DNA of 64,000 nt from Yamagishiella unicocca. Lineage: Eukaryota; Chlorophyta; Chlorophyceae; Chlamydomonadales; Volvocaceae. Position numbers and translations under genes: made by a program. The number at the start of each line of letters is the position of its first letter. Position 1 is the first letter of the stretch. The stretch lies in the NCBI GenBank assembly GCA_003116995.1, contig BDSL01000138.1:124001-188000 (forward strand). Direction: 5' to 3'. This document shows positions 1 through 12,685 of the stretch, one piece after another. Under the pieces are notes generated by a model. That model was not told where the DNA came from and made no database searches. It was given only the letters and a program-made list of their open reading frames with translations.

Positions 1-148
1 GTGTGTGCGTGTGTGTGTGTGTGTGTTTTATAAATGCTGAGCTGAGCCGCGAAGGAGACGGAGCGCAAAGAGACCAAGGAATCCGGAGGCAAGGCGAGGC
101 GTCAATAGTTACCGAAAGAAGCCCAGAGTGTGTGTGTGTGTGTGTGCC
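1..148. repeat. GT-flanked dispersed repeat, copy 1
   Basis: A (GT)n tract is followed by about 100 bases beginning TTTTATAAATGCTGAGCTGA and ends in a second (GT)n tract at about 131-148. The same block, clearly diverged, recurs at 27355-27474, again directly after a GT tract. Two copies sharing the same edge suggest a short non-autonomous mobile sequence or a microsatellite-associated repeat. No coding potential is seen. Confidence 0.75.
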
Positions 149-2728
149 GAGGAGACATGAAACATGAAAGCAAGAAGAGAGAGCGCTAGTTACTAGCAGT
201 GGGACGTAGCTCATTGCTCAAGCCGTGTGGGTTTGTGGTTTTGGACGGCGGCAAGGCAAACGCGTTTTGGGTTACGGGGCAGAGCCGCAGGTCGGTTGGG
301 GCGCTTCTCGTGACGAGATGTGACGTGACGTGGCATTTTGCCGTACATACAAACCGCGCGAGTCACCCCCGTTCCGCAACAATAAATGCGGCGCTTTCCC
401 CGCTACCGCACCGTACTGTACGACAGACGTACGGCAACAGCTGCGCTGCAAAAGTGTGCACTTTGCGCTTGCATTGACACGTGCTGGGGCCCGCGTGTCA
501 GACCTACCTGCGGACTGCCGCTAACGGCCGAAACGCCTTGCGAGGGGGGAGAGGTGCAAAAGATTTGCACACAAGACAGACGGGAGGGGAGGGAATGTTG
601 TTTTGTTACACTATTGCTGGTTACACTGTTGCTGTGTCACACTCTTGTTATTGTTGTTGTGTTATTTAGCAGCAAGCCGAGCAGCAGGCGGTTTAGCAGC
701 AAGCTCGCCATTGGCTTCTGCTTTTCGTCGGAGACCACGGAGCGACTGTGCCATAGCCCCAGGGAGGGTGTTTCCATTTCTTAGGGCACCTGAGGAGACG
801 CTGTCATGCAGGGTGCCTAGGCCGTTCGTGCTGCGTCTCAATGCAATTGCATTCGATAACGATATTCATATTATATCCCTACGACTGCTGATCCAGCAGC
901 AACAGCAGCAGCGGCAGCGGAGCCCGGCCTCGACACATGCCGCCTGGCGCTTGTTTGTGCATGTCTTGTGTGCGTGTGACGACGGGGGTGTGTACGGCGG
1001 GTGTGTACGGCGTGGCTGTACGACATGTCTGTCTGCGCATGCGCTTGGGACGCCAGCGTCCGGTGCTCGTCCAGCGATGTATGATTGCTGTGTACGATTA
1101 GGTGTGGGCGCATGTGTGGGTGTGTGTCTGGTTACTTGCTGTGTGTGCATGGTGCTGGCGACTTGTTGAGTGATGCATTGTCGACGGCGCCGACGCCCGC
1201 TCGCTCGGTCGACGGCTTGCGGCGGCGGCGGCGCGGCACTGCGGACCAGCAGCAGCAGCATCCTTTGCAAGCACGCCTCGCCTCGTGACATTGTGTTGGG
1301 AGGCATCATATACATACGACTGTGTCATTCATATTCATACTACTGCTGCGTGGACCTCAACAGTCCGATATGGACCGTTGATGCTCATGCACCGTTGCTG
1401 TTTTACTGCGGTTGGGCAGCGGATGTTGTCGCCACCAACGGTAGAGGGGGAATGGGCAGCAACTGGTTGTGTCCGTGGCCGTGTTGGTGGCACGCCGGAG
1501 GCGTCCGAAATGTAAGCACTCACATGAACCTCGTCACGCGAACTTCGCTCGTATTTCCATGTTACCATACTCAACTTCTTCCATCCCCAACGAGCGCAGC
1601 CGTGCGTGCGCAGCTGAGACAGAGACGGACGCAGCTCGTAGCCTCCGCTTTGCGCCTGTCGCATGGCCCCCAAATCGGCAGCGCGGACGAGGGTTGTGCC
1701 CTCCTCCCCACTTGCATGTACATGGGAGCGCGGGTTGGCTGAGCTGCATGCGACAGGCGGAGGAGGTAGTGCTGAGAGCGAGGAAGCTACCGTCCGGACA
1801 CGTGGCATCTGCGAAGCTGGCGTCCAAACCCTAAGATGCTTTGCGCCCGGACGGGTCGGATCAGTCGTAGGGTCGTAGGGTTATTTCATCCCTCGGGCGG
1901 CGGGGTGTTCCCGCGGGAGGGGGAGGGGGGCAAACCGCCCCGGTGTGTCACGGCAATCGAGAGACGCCGTACGGTGACGCGCAGGAGGTACGTGTCGTAC
2001 AGTGGAACAGTCATCAACATGCGGTCACGCGCTGCGGCGGCAGTCCCACCAAAGAACCGGCTGTGCAGCGGCACCCGTCAAAAAGCTGCAGCCACCCCCT
2101 GCGCGGGGCTGCGACGCACGGGTCGGAATCGGTTCTCGCCCAGCATCCCGAGCAGTTCCGCCGCCTGAGCTCGCCGCAGCACAGCGGCAACGGCAACCGC
2201 AGATCGGACTCGATCCAACTCCAAAACGGATATCAAAATGACGTAACGATACTCGATAAGGGCGACATCGACGCTGCCAGCCGAGCCTCCGTCGTCCCCA
2301 GCCGCAGTGACGGCTGCGCATCGAGCCCCACAAACCCCTTTCAGAAACACGGACATCGACCCCACAGACGCCCCTCCCCTCAACCCCTGGATCAATATCA
2401 AGATCTGGCTACTAATCTTCCGTCTCCCCTGGATCAAGATCCATATTAAGATCTTGCTACTGCCTACTGACCAGCACCGACTGCACCGGTGTTGCCGCTG
2501 TCTATATACTCGATTACTCGTGTGTGTGTGTGTGCGCGCGTGTGTGTGTATGGGTTGGACAAGAGGACGACGATCCGGTCCTAAAGTGGCAACACGACAC
2601 CCAAGTCCATTGACGTCGCCCTAAAGCCCCCAAGGCCAGAGCTTGGAGAGTGCGACAACGACGCGTACGACAAGGCGCGCAGACACACGAAACGATTGCC
2701 CTCTGGTGGTGTGCTCGGCGGTGGCTCC

Positions 2729-2759
<31 letters not shown>

Positions 2760-3312
2760 GGGTTTCGACACAAAAACACGAAACCAACCGGCAAGCAATC
2801 CCGCTCGCGTCATCGTCGCCGCGGACGCCCGTCAGCGATCCTTCATGCCCGGCTCGTCCACTGCTCGTCCCAACAAAAAACGGGAAGGGGCGGCAAGAGG
2901 CGGTGTGCACCAGGCTGCTCAAACCTCCCACACACCTCCTCTTATAGCCCCCCTCTCATAACCCCCCCTCCCCAGAATCCCCTCCGGCTACCAACCAAGT
3001 CCGGTGCTGCTACTGCCGCTGCTACCAATGCCGCTACTGCCACTGCTATTGCTGCTGCTACTACCGCTGCTACTGCCGGCTTGGAGGGTCACTCCCAGTC
3101 CACTTCCTGGCTCTCCAGGGGGTGTGTGCACGAGAGGAAACTCCAGGGGAGGGGGGCTATTCCTACGCGAGTCTGTCCTGTGTTCGTTGTCAGTTGAGCA
3201 TCGTCCAAACTGCCGTGCCGTAAGCCCCACGAGGGCGCTGGCCGGTCACTGTCCCTCCGCGTCCGTCCTGGCCTTCTTGGCGGCAGGCTCGTCTGCCCGG
3301 GGGGGGGGTACA

Positions 3313-3358
3313 AGTAAGGAACCGGTAACTCGACTGGGGTAATGTAGTTGGTGCATAG
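3313..3358 (+). repeat. Dispersed intron-associated repeat, family 1
   Basis: This copy carries the cores ACCGGTAACTCGACTGGGG and TGTAGTTGGTGCATAG, preceded by a polyG-TAC edge and followed by another polyG run. Near-identical or diverged copies lie at 5226-5340 (two, minus orientation), 15321-15466 (two, minus orientation), 22418-22467 and 29612-29666. Confidence 0.75.
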
Positions 3359-3483
3359 CCGGGGGGGGGGGTGCGAGGAAGACCCGGGGTGGGGGGTATC
3401 GAAAGAAGCCCGTGTGTTGGAATTTGAAGAAGCCCGTGTGTTGCCATGGGCCGGGGGTGCGTAGAGCACATCTAGGTGGCGGC

Positions 3484-3562
3484 CTGCTGCCGCCTGCTGC
3501 CGCCTGCTGCCGCCTGCTGCCGCCTGCTGCCGCCTGCTGCCGCCTGCTGCCGCCTGCTGCTG
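3484..3562. repeat. Decamer minisatellite
   Basis: About eight head-to-tail copies of CCTGCTGCCG. In the reverse direction it reads as a Gln-Ala-Gly-rich open frame, which I treat as an artefact of the repeat. Confidence 0.9.
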
Positions 3563-3677
3563 ACCCCTCCAACCGAACCCCCTCTCCCCCCCGGGTTCCT
3601 ATGTCGTGTGACCGGGCCTTCTCGCCACCTCGCTACTAATACGGCACTAGTACGGCACCCTCTGTGGCCCGCCTCAC

Positions 3678-6600
3678 CTCCAGCTGCCTCCGTTGCATCC
3701 GCCGTCGCCGCCGCCGTACGCTCGTCCGCCGCCTTCTGATGCGCGTAGATGTCCAGTGCATCCCACGGGTACACGATCCAGTTGTCCGGCACATCTTGAC
3801 ACCTGCGGCAGACCGTACCGGAATGCAGCAAGGGCCTTATTCCACCAGGGGGCTTCCTCACCTCCGACCTGTGAGCTCCGACCTATGAGCTCCGACCTAT
3901 GAGCTCCGACCTATGAGCTCCGACCTATGAGCTCCGGGCTCGCGCTAACGCCATCTGCATGTGGTGGACCAAGCCTGGCGTTGCAGACCGGCGCGCGCAG
4001 GCCCTCGCAGCGCAGTGTACCTCACGTTTCCTACCCGTAACGGGCTCACTTCGGGCTTACGTTTCAGTCATTCAGTACGTTTCAGTCATTCAGTGCTGAC
4101 CTGCAGTTTTCCCCCTCGTGCCCTAAGCGGTGACTTTCGGGTTTCCTCACGCACCTGCCCCTGCAGCGCCCTCCCCCAGCCGGCTACACCACCGCACTTC
4201 GCCCGGTTCCCGTCGCCCACCGGTGCCCCCCGGCAGTTAGGGGGGCAGGTGCAGCCAACGACGGTGTTCCTGGCCGAAGGCCTCTTTTGCCTCTTTTGCC
4301 TCTTTTAAGCAGTTGCTTCCGGGATGTGTGATGCCGCCGTACCAACCAACTCGTGGTGCGCTGCAGGTTGGAGCAACCCCCCCCGGCTGGCGACCCGGGT
4401 GCTTCGAAGGCCGGGCCGAAAACAAATACATGCTTCGAACGGCGTCATACCGGCGGACCGCGTTCAAGCTGTGCTACCAGCAAACGTTTAAGGATTCCGT
4501 GTCCAGGAGCGAGGTGACGGGTTGCGGTCCGCCCTCGCGCACCCACTTGAAGTAGCAGGTCTCCAGGAACTCCTCAGGCAGAACCCCCGTCTTCTGCTTG
4601 GTCTTGTTATGCACAACAAACACGCCCTGCCGTCCGAGGGTGACAGGAAGGGGGAGGGAGCAGGTGTCAGGAAGGGGGATTACAGTAATAGACTCGTCAG
4701 GAAGGGGGAGGGAGGGGAGGGGAGGGGAGGCAGCCGGTGCGGCGGTACAGGAGGCAAAACCCCCCCACATGGCAAAGTCAGGAGGCAACCCCACGGTACG
4801 ACACGGTACGACACACGAAAGATGAGTGAATAACGCGGCAGGCGGAGGAACAGCCCGTCCGCCGACCAGGGCCGGGGGACAAGACACAAAAGCCTGGTGG
4901 GGCCATGAGGGGCGTCCCCAGCCGCTACCAGAAGCCGTAGCAGCACACCCAAACCCCACAGGCCTCTCATTTTGCATCCAGATCTAAAGCAGAGAATGGC
5001 CAAATTGGCCGAAGTAGCCCGGGTGGTCTGATCGCTCGAGGCGCTACCACGGTTGCTGGAATCAGCGCCTCGCAACGCATCCTGCGGCTTGCCCGACTCC
5101 ACCGTTTGAATTACAGAAGGGCTATTACTACCCGTGTCGTGTGACCGGTCATTAGGCCACCTCACCCCCCTTGTGTGGCCGGCCACCCTAGTCCAGTAGC
5201 ATGCGCGCGCGTCCCGGTATCCGAAGGCTATGCACCAACTACATTTCCCCAGTCGAGTTACCGGTTCTTTTATTGTAACCCCCCTTATATGCGCCAGCTA
5301 CAATTCCCACGTTGAGTAACCGATTCGTTTTTGCACACCCCCACCCCCACCCCCACACCCACTCCCACTCCAGGATCCCCACCAATTTCGGCTCCGCCCA
5401 TTCCGGCTCCCCCTCCTGGCGCCGCGATTCGAACTCCGCTCGCTGCTTTGCGATGTCCTGAATTGACGACCAACAGGGAGTCGATACCAGGTGGGTTCCA
5501 GGGGTTGCAGGGGTTCCAGGGGTTCCAGGGGTTCCGGTCAGTGACGGAAGACGGCAGTCGCTAGCCGCCTCTTCATTCACGTGTCCCTGATGTGCAGGGA
5601 CGGCTGCATGGCGCTGCCCCAACCGAACCGCCTAGCTGCTTGGCTGGCTTGCACCAACCTAAACAGGCAACTTAATGGCGGTATGCGGATACGGCGGGCT
5701 GCGCGCGCGGCAGCGCGTGTCGTACCTTGCCCAGCTCCGAAACGGCGTACGACAGCGTCTTCCGGGTGTCGTCCACCTCGTCCACGATCAGGATGTTATG
5801 CCCCTGCCGGAAAAGAGGTAGGGGCGGCAGGTGGTGGCAGCAAAGATCGCGGCTGTGCTCTAAAAGGTCGGCGTTGTTAGTGATTTTCTAATCACAAACT
5901 CAGAAAGACAAGCAAAAGCAAAAGTAGAGCCAGAGTTGAGCCAGAGTTGAGCAAAAGAGTTGAGCAAGGGTTGAGCAAGAGCTGAGCAAGAGCTGAGCAA
6001 GTACGCGTGTATCAGCAACCCTGGAAAGGGCCCCCAGTCCACCCCACGGAGCAAAGGCTCCGTGGGGCGCGACGAGGCCCCAACGACGCTAACACCTTGA
6101 CGCTGCACCCAGCCCCAACGACCCCAACCACCCCAACCACCCCAACGGCCCCAACCACCTGGATGCCACGCCCCCGCCCCAACGACCCCAACGGCCGCGC
6201 CTCTCGTACCTGCAGCGAGATCCCCGTGCCCTCGCCGGCGCTGTAGTTGAGCCACTGCCGTTGGAAACGAGTGGGAAGGCGAGGTGGCGGGCGACCCGCA
6301 GATGGGGTCAGTGGGAGCCGAAAGGCCTGGGTCTTGTTTAGGCGCCCGGCGCGTTACGAATAAACCCTAATGGATAGATTACATCGTAGGCATGGAGGCC
6401 GCTTTACGACTTTGCTACGACCCGGTCCGATCCAGCAAGGACTCGGTCCCTAGCGCCTGCTCGCCCTGCTCGCCATCCCCGACCAACCGTGCCCTGGTGC
6501 GGACGGTATGATATAACGAGCCTGGCTGCATGCATGCCGCCTACCTGCGTTTTGCGTACGACGGCCGTCTCCGGGTCGTACTTGTCCAGGTTGTCGTCGT

Positions 6601-8241
6601 ACAGGATGAGCCCGATCGTCTGGATGGGCAGCGACTTGCCTGCGGCGGTTGGCGGGTTCCGAGCAGTGATGAGAGGGTGCCGTACAGCCGAGGAATGAAG
6701 CTGCTCGGGGAGGAGCTATGTACGAGCTGGCAGGCGGCTGTCATCACTGGCCATGTTGCGTTGGCTCCTCTCTTATCAGCCCGCTGTCATTTTGTTGTCT
6801 GAACTATCGCGACGTACGCGCAACCTCCCAGGCGATCAGGCTTCAAGTGCTGAAGTGAGGTTTCCCAATGCGCGCACGACAAACCTCAACACAATCGGCA
6901 GGTGGCTAGCGACATAGAAGATGACTTGAGCGGCAACACTTGATTCGTCGTCGCACCCAAACCGAGCCGCTGTTGCAGGACCGCCCATCAAATGTCCAGG
7001 TCCATTCCCCCGCCGCTTGCCCAACAGGCGCGATAGGGCCCAACCGCCCAATCGCCAACCAACCTCCCAACCACCCAAGCCGAAGCGAACGTACTACCGC
7101 TAGCGCACGACTCATCTCCAACCCACCCAGTTCCTCCTGTATAGCTTCGCGCGTTCCTTGGCCACCCGTCGTACGTTCGTACCCCACCCGGCAGTGGAAG
7201 GTGAGAACAGACGAAGGACCGACTAGTGTCGCTAGCGCGGGACGTAGACGCATACCCGCCCAGCCCAGCCCCCACACCACCTCACCGCACTTGGCTTTGA
7301 GGAAGGTTCGGAGCATGCGAGCTGGGATGAAGCCACCTGGTGAGCAAGCGGGCAGATGCCAGGAAGCGCGTGTCAGGAAGCGTGTTGAGGCGCGATGAAG
7401 GGCAACTGACCGGCGGCCGCCCAAGAGCAGGCCCAAGAGCAGGCCAAAGCGCAAGCCCGCCAAGAATGCAAATATGACAAAGCGTCGTGGCTCAAGGGAG
7501 GGCTCAAGGGAGGGCGCAAGGGAGGGCTCAAGGAAGGGCGCAAGGGAGCAAGAGGGGCAACCGGGCATATCCAAACGCCCATGAAGGCAAGGCGCCACAG
7601 CAGGCTGATCAGGCCCAGGCCGCGGTTTCCCATCGCCTTGGCCTTGCCAGTACTAGCAAACAGCGAAGCTACGGAGCCAACCCGTGCAACCTACGAACCC
7701 TAAGCTGCTTATTTGGTGTTACGGGCGGTGCAAGGAGGGGACTGAGGCCGGGAATGCGGGGCACTGGTGTGTCGTGGTAGTGCAGGGGCAAGCGGCATGG
7801 TGCGATGCTGGACAAACCGATGGAGGTTCCCTCGCGGTGGAAGGGTGCGTATGGCGCATATCCGCAAAAGCGACGAGATGGGAAAATGGTGATATGGGCG
7901 ATGTTGGTGGCGCAGATAGGCACCGCGCAGGCCCGCGCAGGGCGGCCGATTGGCATGGTGCCACCGCAACGGCATGCGGACATGTCAAGGACCGCAAAAT
8001 CACCGCGGCAACCCAGCAGATGTACATTAGTGATGATCTCGATGTTTCATTATTTGCGTCTAGGCAGTATCCGGGCCTTCCATTCCTATATCTGTCCTTC
8101 CCCAACCTCCCGCCACCCACCGGAACCGATAGCGATGATCATGGTGGGCTTGAAACTTTCATAAACCCCTTTGCTATTTACGCAGTCGCAAATAGATTGA
8201 TGAATTTCGTTGTAGCTGATGAACAGCTTTTCCTGCGCCAT
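3678..8241 (-). CDS. XPT1: XPT1-like purine phosphoribosyltransferase (3' end incomplete)
   Basis: Eight minus-strand exons join in phase: 8241-8121, 7336-7286, 6639-6545, 6254-6210, 5803-5726, 5457-5383, 4626-4547 and 3802-3678. The start MAQEKLFISYNEIH, then GGFIPARMLR, the PRPP-binding loop ILIVDEVDDTRKT (about residues 108-120), GVFVVHNKTK and VPDNWIVYPWD follow the order of fungal xanthine phosphoribosyltransferase. That enzyme family joins PRPP to xanthine, and in some members other oxopurines, in cytosolic purine salvage. The ATG at 8241 directly precedes the conserved ISYN block. All joins use GT-AG sites. After exon 8 (an Ala-rich tail following DIYAHQKAADER) there is a donor GTGAGG. 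Either a further exon was not found, or the frame reads on into the decamer repeat. The family call is firm; substrate preference cannot be told. Fungal-like XPRT proteins are not widely noted in algae. Confidence 0.87.
3866..3940. repeat. 14-bp minisatellite
   Basis: Five direct copies of GAGCTCCGACCTAT, the last diverging. It lies in the minus-strand gene's seventh intron (3803-4546), between exons 7 and 8. Confidence 0.9.
5226..5340 (-). repeat. Two adjacent copies of dispersed family 1
   Basis: In reverse orientation, 5226-5284 carries the full family cores with one difference. Directly next to it, 5285-5340 is a diverged copy (ATCGGTTACTCAACGTGGG, TGTAGCTGGCGCATA). Both end in polyG/polyC edges. 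They lie inside the 4627-5382 intron of the phosphoribosyltransferase gene. Confidence 0.75.
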
Positions 8242-9395
8242 GATGTCGGGTGCTTAAGGTAATACGGGCAGTCAATGCGCGGTGCTTCCTGACAATGTGA
8301 GACAAGTAAAGAGTTTGAATTATCGGGCACGTTCGTAGCGAGGGAACAAGACGAAACAGCCCTGTCGTGCAGGGCAGAAAACGTGCTTTTGGGCGATCCG
8401 CAACTACGCATTTTCACATGGGGTTACGTCATACATAAGCAGCAACCTACACGAACATTTCAACAACTCTGCGCAATTAACATAGGAGGCTAACTCATAC
8501 ATCCAGCACCGTGTTGGCGCCACCCGACATGTGAACTCTCTAAACTCCTACGCACCATGGGCGTCCTGTCACAAGGAATTCTTTGACTTTCGATTGGTGC
8601 TTTGCCGCGCTCTCAGCTAGAAGCAAAATAAATTCGGCCGCTGCAAGACCCGTGTAGGACGCAAACCTGAGAGGCGCAAAAGCACAACATTCTTCGTGTG
8701 CTATAGTTTTCCAGGCGCTGCTTCCATGAAGAATGATGCGTGTTCGCGCAGCGCAGCCCTGCGGCTTCAAGCCGCCCCGGGTAGCAAGTGTGCGGCGCGG
8801 CCGCATCCTGCCAGTTGCTGGCAGGGGCGCACCTGCACCTTCGGAGTGCGAGGGTGCGTGAATGCGGGGCGAGGTTCCCAACAGCGGCTGGCTGGCTAGC
8901 TAACTTCCAGGAATCTGGAACGCCATCGCCTTGCTCCGCAGGTCTTTGCGGGAGCCGCGATACGGCAGCGCGGAGCACTGCAGATTCTTCCCTGCGAACG
9001 TCAGATCCTTTCCTGGGCACTGACCGGGTGAGAAGTCATTGCGGTACCGATGATTCCAGTGCGGAGATTGACGGGTCCCAGGAAGGAGCCCGATAGCCCG
9101 ACGCGCCGCACCCAATAGTGTAGCCCAGAGGTGACTTGTGCTGTGCTGTGAGACTGGCCGCTCCCTGTATGGCGTCCTCGCCACCCCGCACCGTGTTCCG
9201 CGCAGAACTGCGTGATGACGGCAGGGAGCCGGCTCACCGCTGCATCACACGGCTTGCGTGCCGCCGCTGGCACCCACCCACCCACCAGCCTCCACCCCCG
9301 CAGCGTCCTGCTGATGCCTGTCCCTTCCGGCACCTGACCGCTACTTATTCCCGAAATTCAAAACCCCCTTGCGCACCCCGTGGTTCTGCATGTAG
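8242..9395. other. Intergenic; no gene recognised
   Basis: This is the upstream side of the minus-strand phosphoribosyltransferase gene, whose ATG is at 8241. Earlier exons of the plus-strand membrane protein at 9396-9744 probably lie here. Possible splice-flanked segments at about 8941-9030 and 9205-9290 are too weak to call. Confidence 0.4.
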
Positions 9396-9744
9396 GTCAC
9401 GATACTGGTGACGGAAAATGGGCGGCGCCACGAGAAGGTGGCGGAGGCGGAGAAGCGCGCGGCGGGGGCGGAGGCGGAGAAGAAGTACGCGCTTGTGAGT
9501 TCGCCAGGGAGTGCCTGGCTGCCTAGGGTGGGTGCAGGTTGAATGGGGTAGACAGGAAGTGGTGGTTGTGAACCATGCTATGTGTGGCTGACCCACCCGT
9601 GACGCGGCACTCCCCGCATGGCATGCGCGCTGTCGCAACACTCGTGCTCTCTCACTCGCGCAGATCAGCAACATTGCGCCGGTCTTGGGTTTCATGGCGT
9701 TCCTCGCGGTCCTGCTTCTGAAGAGGTTTCTCTGCGCCGGATGA
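9396..9744 (+). CDS. 3' exons of an unrecognised membrane-anchored protein
   Basis: Two plus-strand exons join in phase: 9396-9494 (acceptor TGTAG, donor GTGAGT) and 9664-9744 (acceptor CGCAG, stop TGA at 9742). The first is a charged, Ala/Glu/Lys-rich helix (AEAEKRAAGAEAEKKYA) that may form a coiled coil. The second is a hydrophobic segment of about 20 residues (VLGFMAFLAVLLL) followed by KRFLCAG and the stop. This gives a coiled-coil-plus-C-terminal-membrane-helix layout, as in tail-anchored proteins. I do not recognise the family, and the 5' exons and start codon were not found. It is supported only by matching phases, splice sites and composition. Confidence 0.4.
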
Positions 9745-9768
9745 TCTGCAAATCTACGGCGAGTTGTG

Positions 9769-10475
9769 GGATCTCCTGTCCTGGACCGTTGCCGCGTTAG
9801 TGGCACTGCTAGTGACGAAGGCAAGTGTGATGGAGGTGTAGGGCCCACCTTCCAGATGGGTGACTGCAAAGCACGCATCCTTAGATACAGGCGCCTGTAT
9901 CTAAGGCCCCGCCTGTATCTAAGGCGGGGCAGAGTCGACTGAGTTAGCCATGTTTGCAGCGTGGCTATCTTTCTTCGGAACTCCTGTTCTGGACCGTTGC
10001 CGCGTTAATGGCGCTGCTAGTGACAAAGGCAAGTTTGAAGGAGGTGTTGGGCCTCGTGGCTACCTCCCAGATGGGTGACTGCATAGCACGCATCCTTAGG
10101 TACGGGCGGGGCAGAGTCGATTGAGTTAGCCATGTTTGCGGCGTGGCTATCTTTCTTCGGAACTCCGAAGAAACTTTTCGGTGCTCCGAAGAAAGATAGC
10201 CACGCTGCAAACATGGCTAACTCAGTCGACTCTGCCCCGCCTGTACCTAAGGATGCGTGCTATGCAGTCACCCATCTGAGAGGTGGCCACGAGGCCCAAC
10301 ATCTCCATCAAACTTGCCTTTGTCACTAGCAGCGCCATTAACGCGGCAACGGTCCAGAACAGGAGTTCCGAAGAAAGATAGCCACGCTGCAAACATGGCT
10401 AACTGTCGACTCTGCCCCGCCTATATCTAAGGATGCGTGCTTTGCAGTCACCCATCTGGAAGGTGGCCAGGAGGC
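9769..10475. repeat. Complex inverted-repeat cluster
   Basis: A block beginning near GGACCGTTGCCGCGTTA (9780s) is repeated directly near 9991. Both are then repeated in reverse order and orientation up to about 10475, around a centre near 10167. The blocks share GTTAGCCATGTTTGC and CCCATCTGGGAGGTAGC-like segments in both orientations. The RNA or single strand would fold into a long hairpin. Short frames of about 65 codons are repeat shadows. Confidence 0.85.
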
Positions 10476-12685
10476 CCAACAGTGTTGCCTTGTCAGTATT
10501 GCCTCGCCTTGCCATGTCAGCCATGAATCCCGTTAAAAAGACGGACGTTAATGTGCATTGTGGCTTTGGGGGTTGGGGGCTTGCCCCCAGGGGAAAATGG
10601 CGGCTCCGAAAGATTCGGCCATTTGGAGGTCTCATCGTCCCCCCTTCCGAAGGATCCGGCCTTGGGGAGGGGACGTCGCGGCACCACACGCTGCATGTTT
10701 GGCTGGGTGCGGAGGAGTGAAGGCCCAGGAGGGCGGTAGCACGCTGTGCAGTGCAGCAAACCTGCGCATGTTGCGTCACAGCCTGCAAGGGATCCTTGAG
10801 CTTTTGTCTTTGTAATTGAGGCCGTGTGCATGTGCAGCCGAGTGCCGACTCATGGATGCGATCGTTACACGAGAGGACAACCCCGGCAACCAAAGCAACC
10901 ATGGCCGTGCATGGCGCGAACACCCCAACCCGATGCACGGGGAATGAATGCACAGCGCTCTGGCACAGCGATCCAGCACCCAGCAGAGCCAGAGCGTCTG
11001 ATGCACATACACACATGCACTCCTTTGAAGGCGCATCAGCCGAGCCACACGTAGCGTGTTGAAGCTAGGCCGAAGGACCCGCCAAGGCCACACTGCACAG
11101 CGGACGTGCACGAAACAGGAGCGAACCGACCACCCCACCACCCCTGCAGCCCCGCCACCAGCCGCGACACGTCACACGACAGGGTGCACCACGAGCCGAG
11201 AGCCCAGCAACAGCAGTCAGCGATTGCTCAAAGCCACGCCAGCGCAGGAGAGGACTGCGCCAAGCCGAGTGAGCACCGACAGCTGATGGGTGGAGCCGCG
11301 AGGAGATGGGGCGGCCGACCAGCAGCGCCTTTCGTCCACGACGAGTGACCGCAAAGGCCAGCAAAAATATCCAAGTCCATGGAGGGGAGGGCAGCCAGCG
11401 CCAAACAGGCGGCGACGTCCCAATCTTATGCGATCGTTACAACAGAGGACAGCCCCAGCGGCCGGCCACCCATGGAAGCGATCGTTAGCGAGAGGACAAC
11501 CCCGGCAGCCGAAGCAGCCGAGGCCGAAGTAACCGGAGTCATGCATGGTGCGAAGTCTACGCACAAGTGCGCACCAGCCGAACCGCGCACAGTGTGTTGA
11601 GGCTTGGTCGAAGGACCCGCCAAAGCCACACCACCCAACAGCCCTGCAAAAGACCGTGCCACAGGGTACACACCCGACACCGGACGGTCCGACACTAGGA
11701 GGCGGGAAACACGAACCATCCCACCCACCCCCGCATCCTCAAAAACCGGATAAAGGCGGCTGTTTTTGCCAAGAGGAGGCTTCGGTTATCAAGGTGAGTT
11801 TATACTGGTCGACGCGCCAAGAAAGGATGACGGAAAGGCACAGAATCCCAAGCACGCGACACACGGAAGGCAGAAGACTGCAGGCGACCCCAGAGATCCT
11901 CCGCTACCACGACCCCGAGGGGCGAAGCAGCACGGGACGTCAGAACATTCCCTCACGACCTGCCATGAACGCCCTCTGTCGGCCAGGATCCAAAGCGGCG
12001 AAAGCGGCCAAGCATACAACGTCCGCGAGTTATGATTTCCAGCATTTAACACAGACAGCGGCTCCATCACGGCGGTACGCTCAACTAGCAGCTCGCAAAT
12101 GTTTGGGATCCCAATTGGCAGCGAAAGGTGGGGGTCTGAGACCAGGTGGGAGGATGCGGCTGGAGGGTTCGAGCTTTATGGGAATCGATAGTCGGCCAAG
12201 GGGCCAGTCGGGAGGCTCAGGGGGCGAGGTTTGAGGCCCAAATTCGCCCTTTTTCAAAATCAATTAGTTGGGAAAATTACAATATGTTCTCAGTGCGCCA
12301 GAGCCGGTATATACCCATTTTTTAAAGAGCAAAGCCGAGGGCGGAGGGCGAGAGGGTCGCGGCGACCCGCTGGGTCGCGGCGCGCTGCGGGCTCTGTTTG
12401 ACAACATGGATCATAATGAGTTGATGTGGGCAATGGTATCGTTTTTAAGTGCGCTTTGCGGGATCGGGGTTTTCGGAGATGATGGATGCGGGCTCACGAC
12501 AGTGTGGAAGCTTGGAAACAGTCTGCTATGACGCAACCCGAAAGCCAATATATATTGCTACAGTATCTAAGTTATATATCGGAGTTGCCAGAGCTTCTTG
12601 TCTCAGCTGGAAAACTCTTGCTTGGTATCATTGCAAGGAAATATCTGATCGAACTTGCCCGACATTCCCGAGCCACCAGCGGAAC
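10476..12685. repeat. Degenerate direct repeats, probably mobile-element derived
   Basis: Blocks around GCGATCGTTA, GAGAGGACAACCCCGGCA and GAAGGACCCGCCAA recur at about 10856-11080 and 11430-11640, with a third partial copy between. At 10555-10690 there is a stem-like GGGGGCTTGCCCCC segment typical of non-autonomous elements. No intact gene is visible. The AT-richer part from about 12240 to 12685 is the upstream region of the lipase-like gene. Confidence 0.55.

Larger units (their letters stand above)
149..3677. other. No supported gene; simple repeats
   Basis: I could assign no gene here. Long open frames on both strands are GC-driven and match no family I recognise. The region holds a (CTG)9 tract at about 2730-2758, imperfect GCTACT-type trinucleotide runs at about 3003-3077, polyG runs at 3299-3372, and the decamer repeat at 3484-3562. 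The last exon or exons and the 3' UTR of the minus-strand phosphoribosyltransferase gene may lie in the right part, because its last recognised exon ends at a donor at 3677. Confidence 0.5.
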
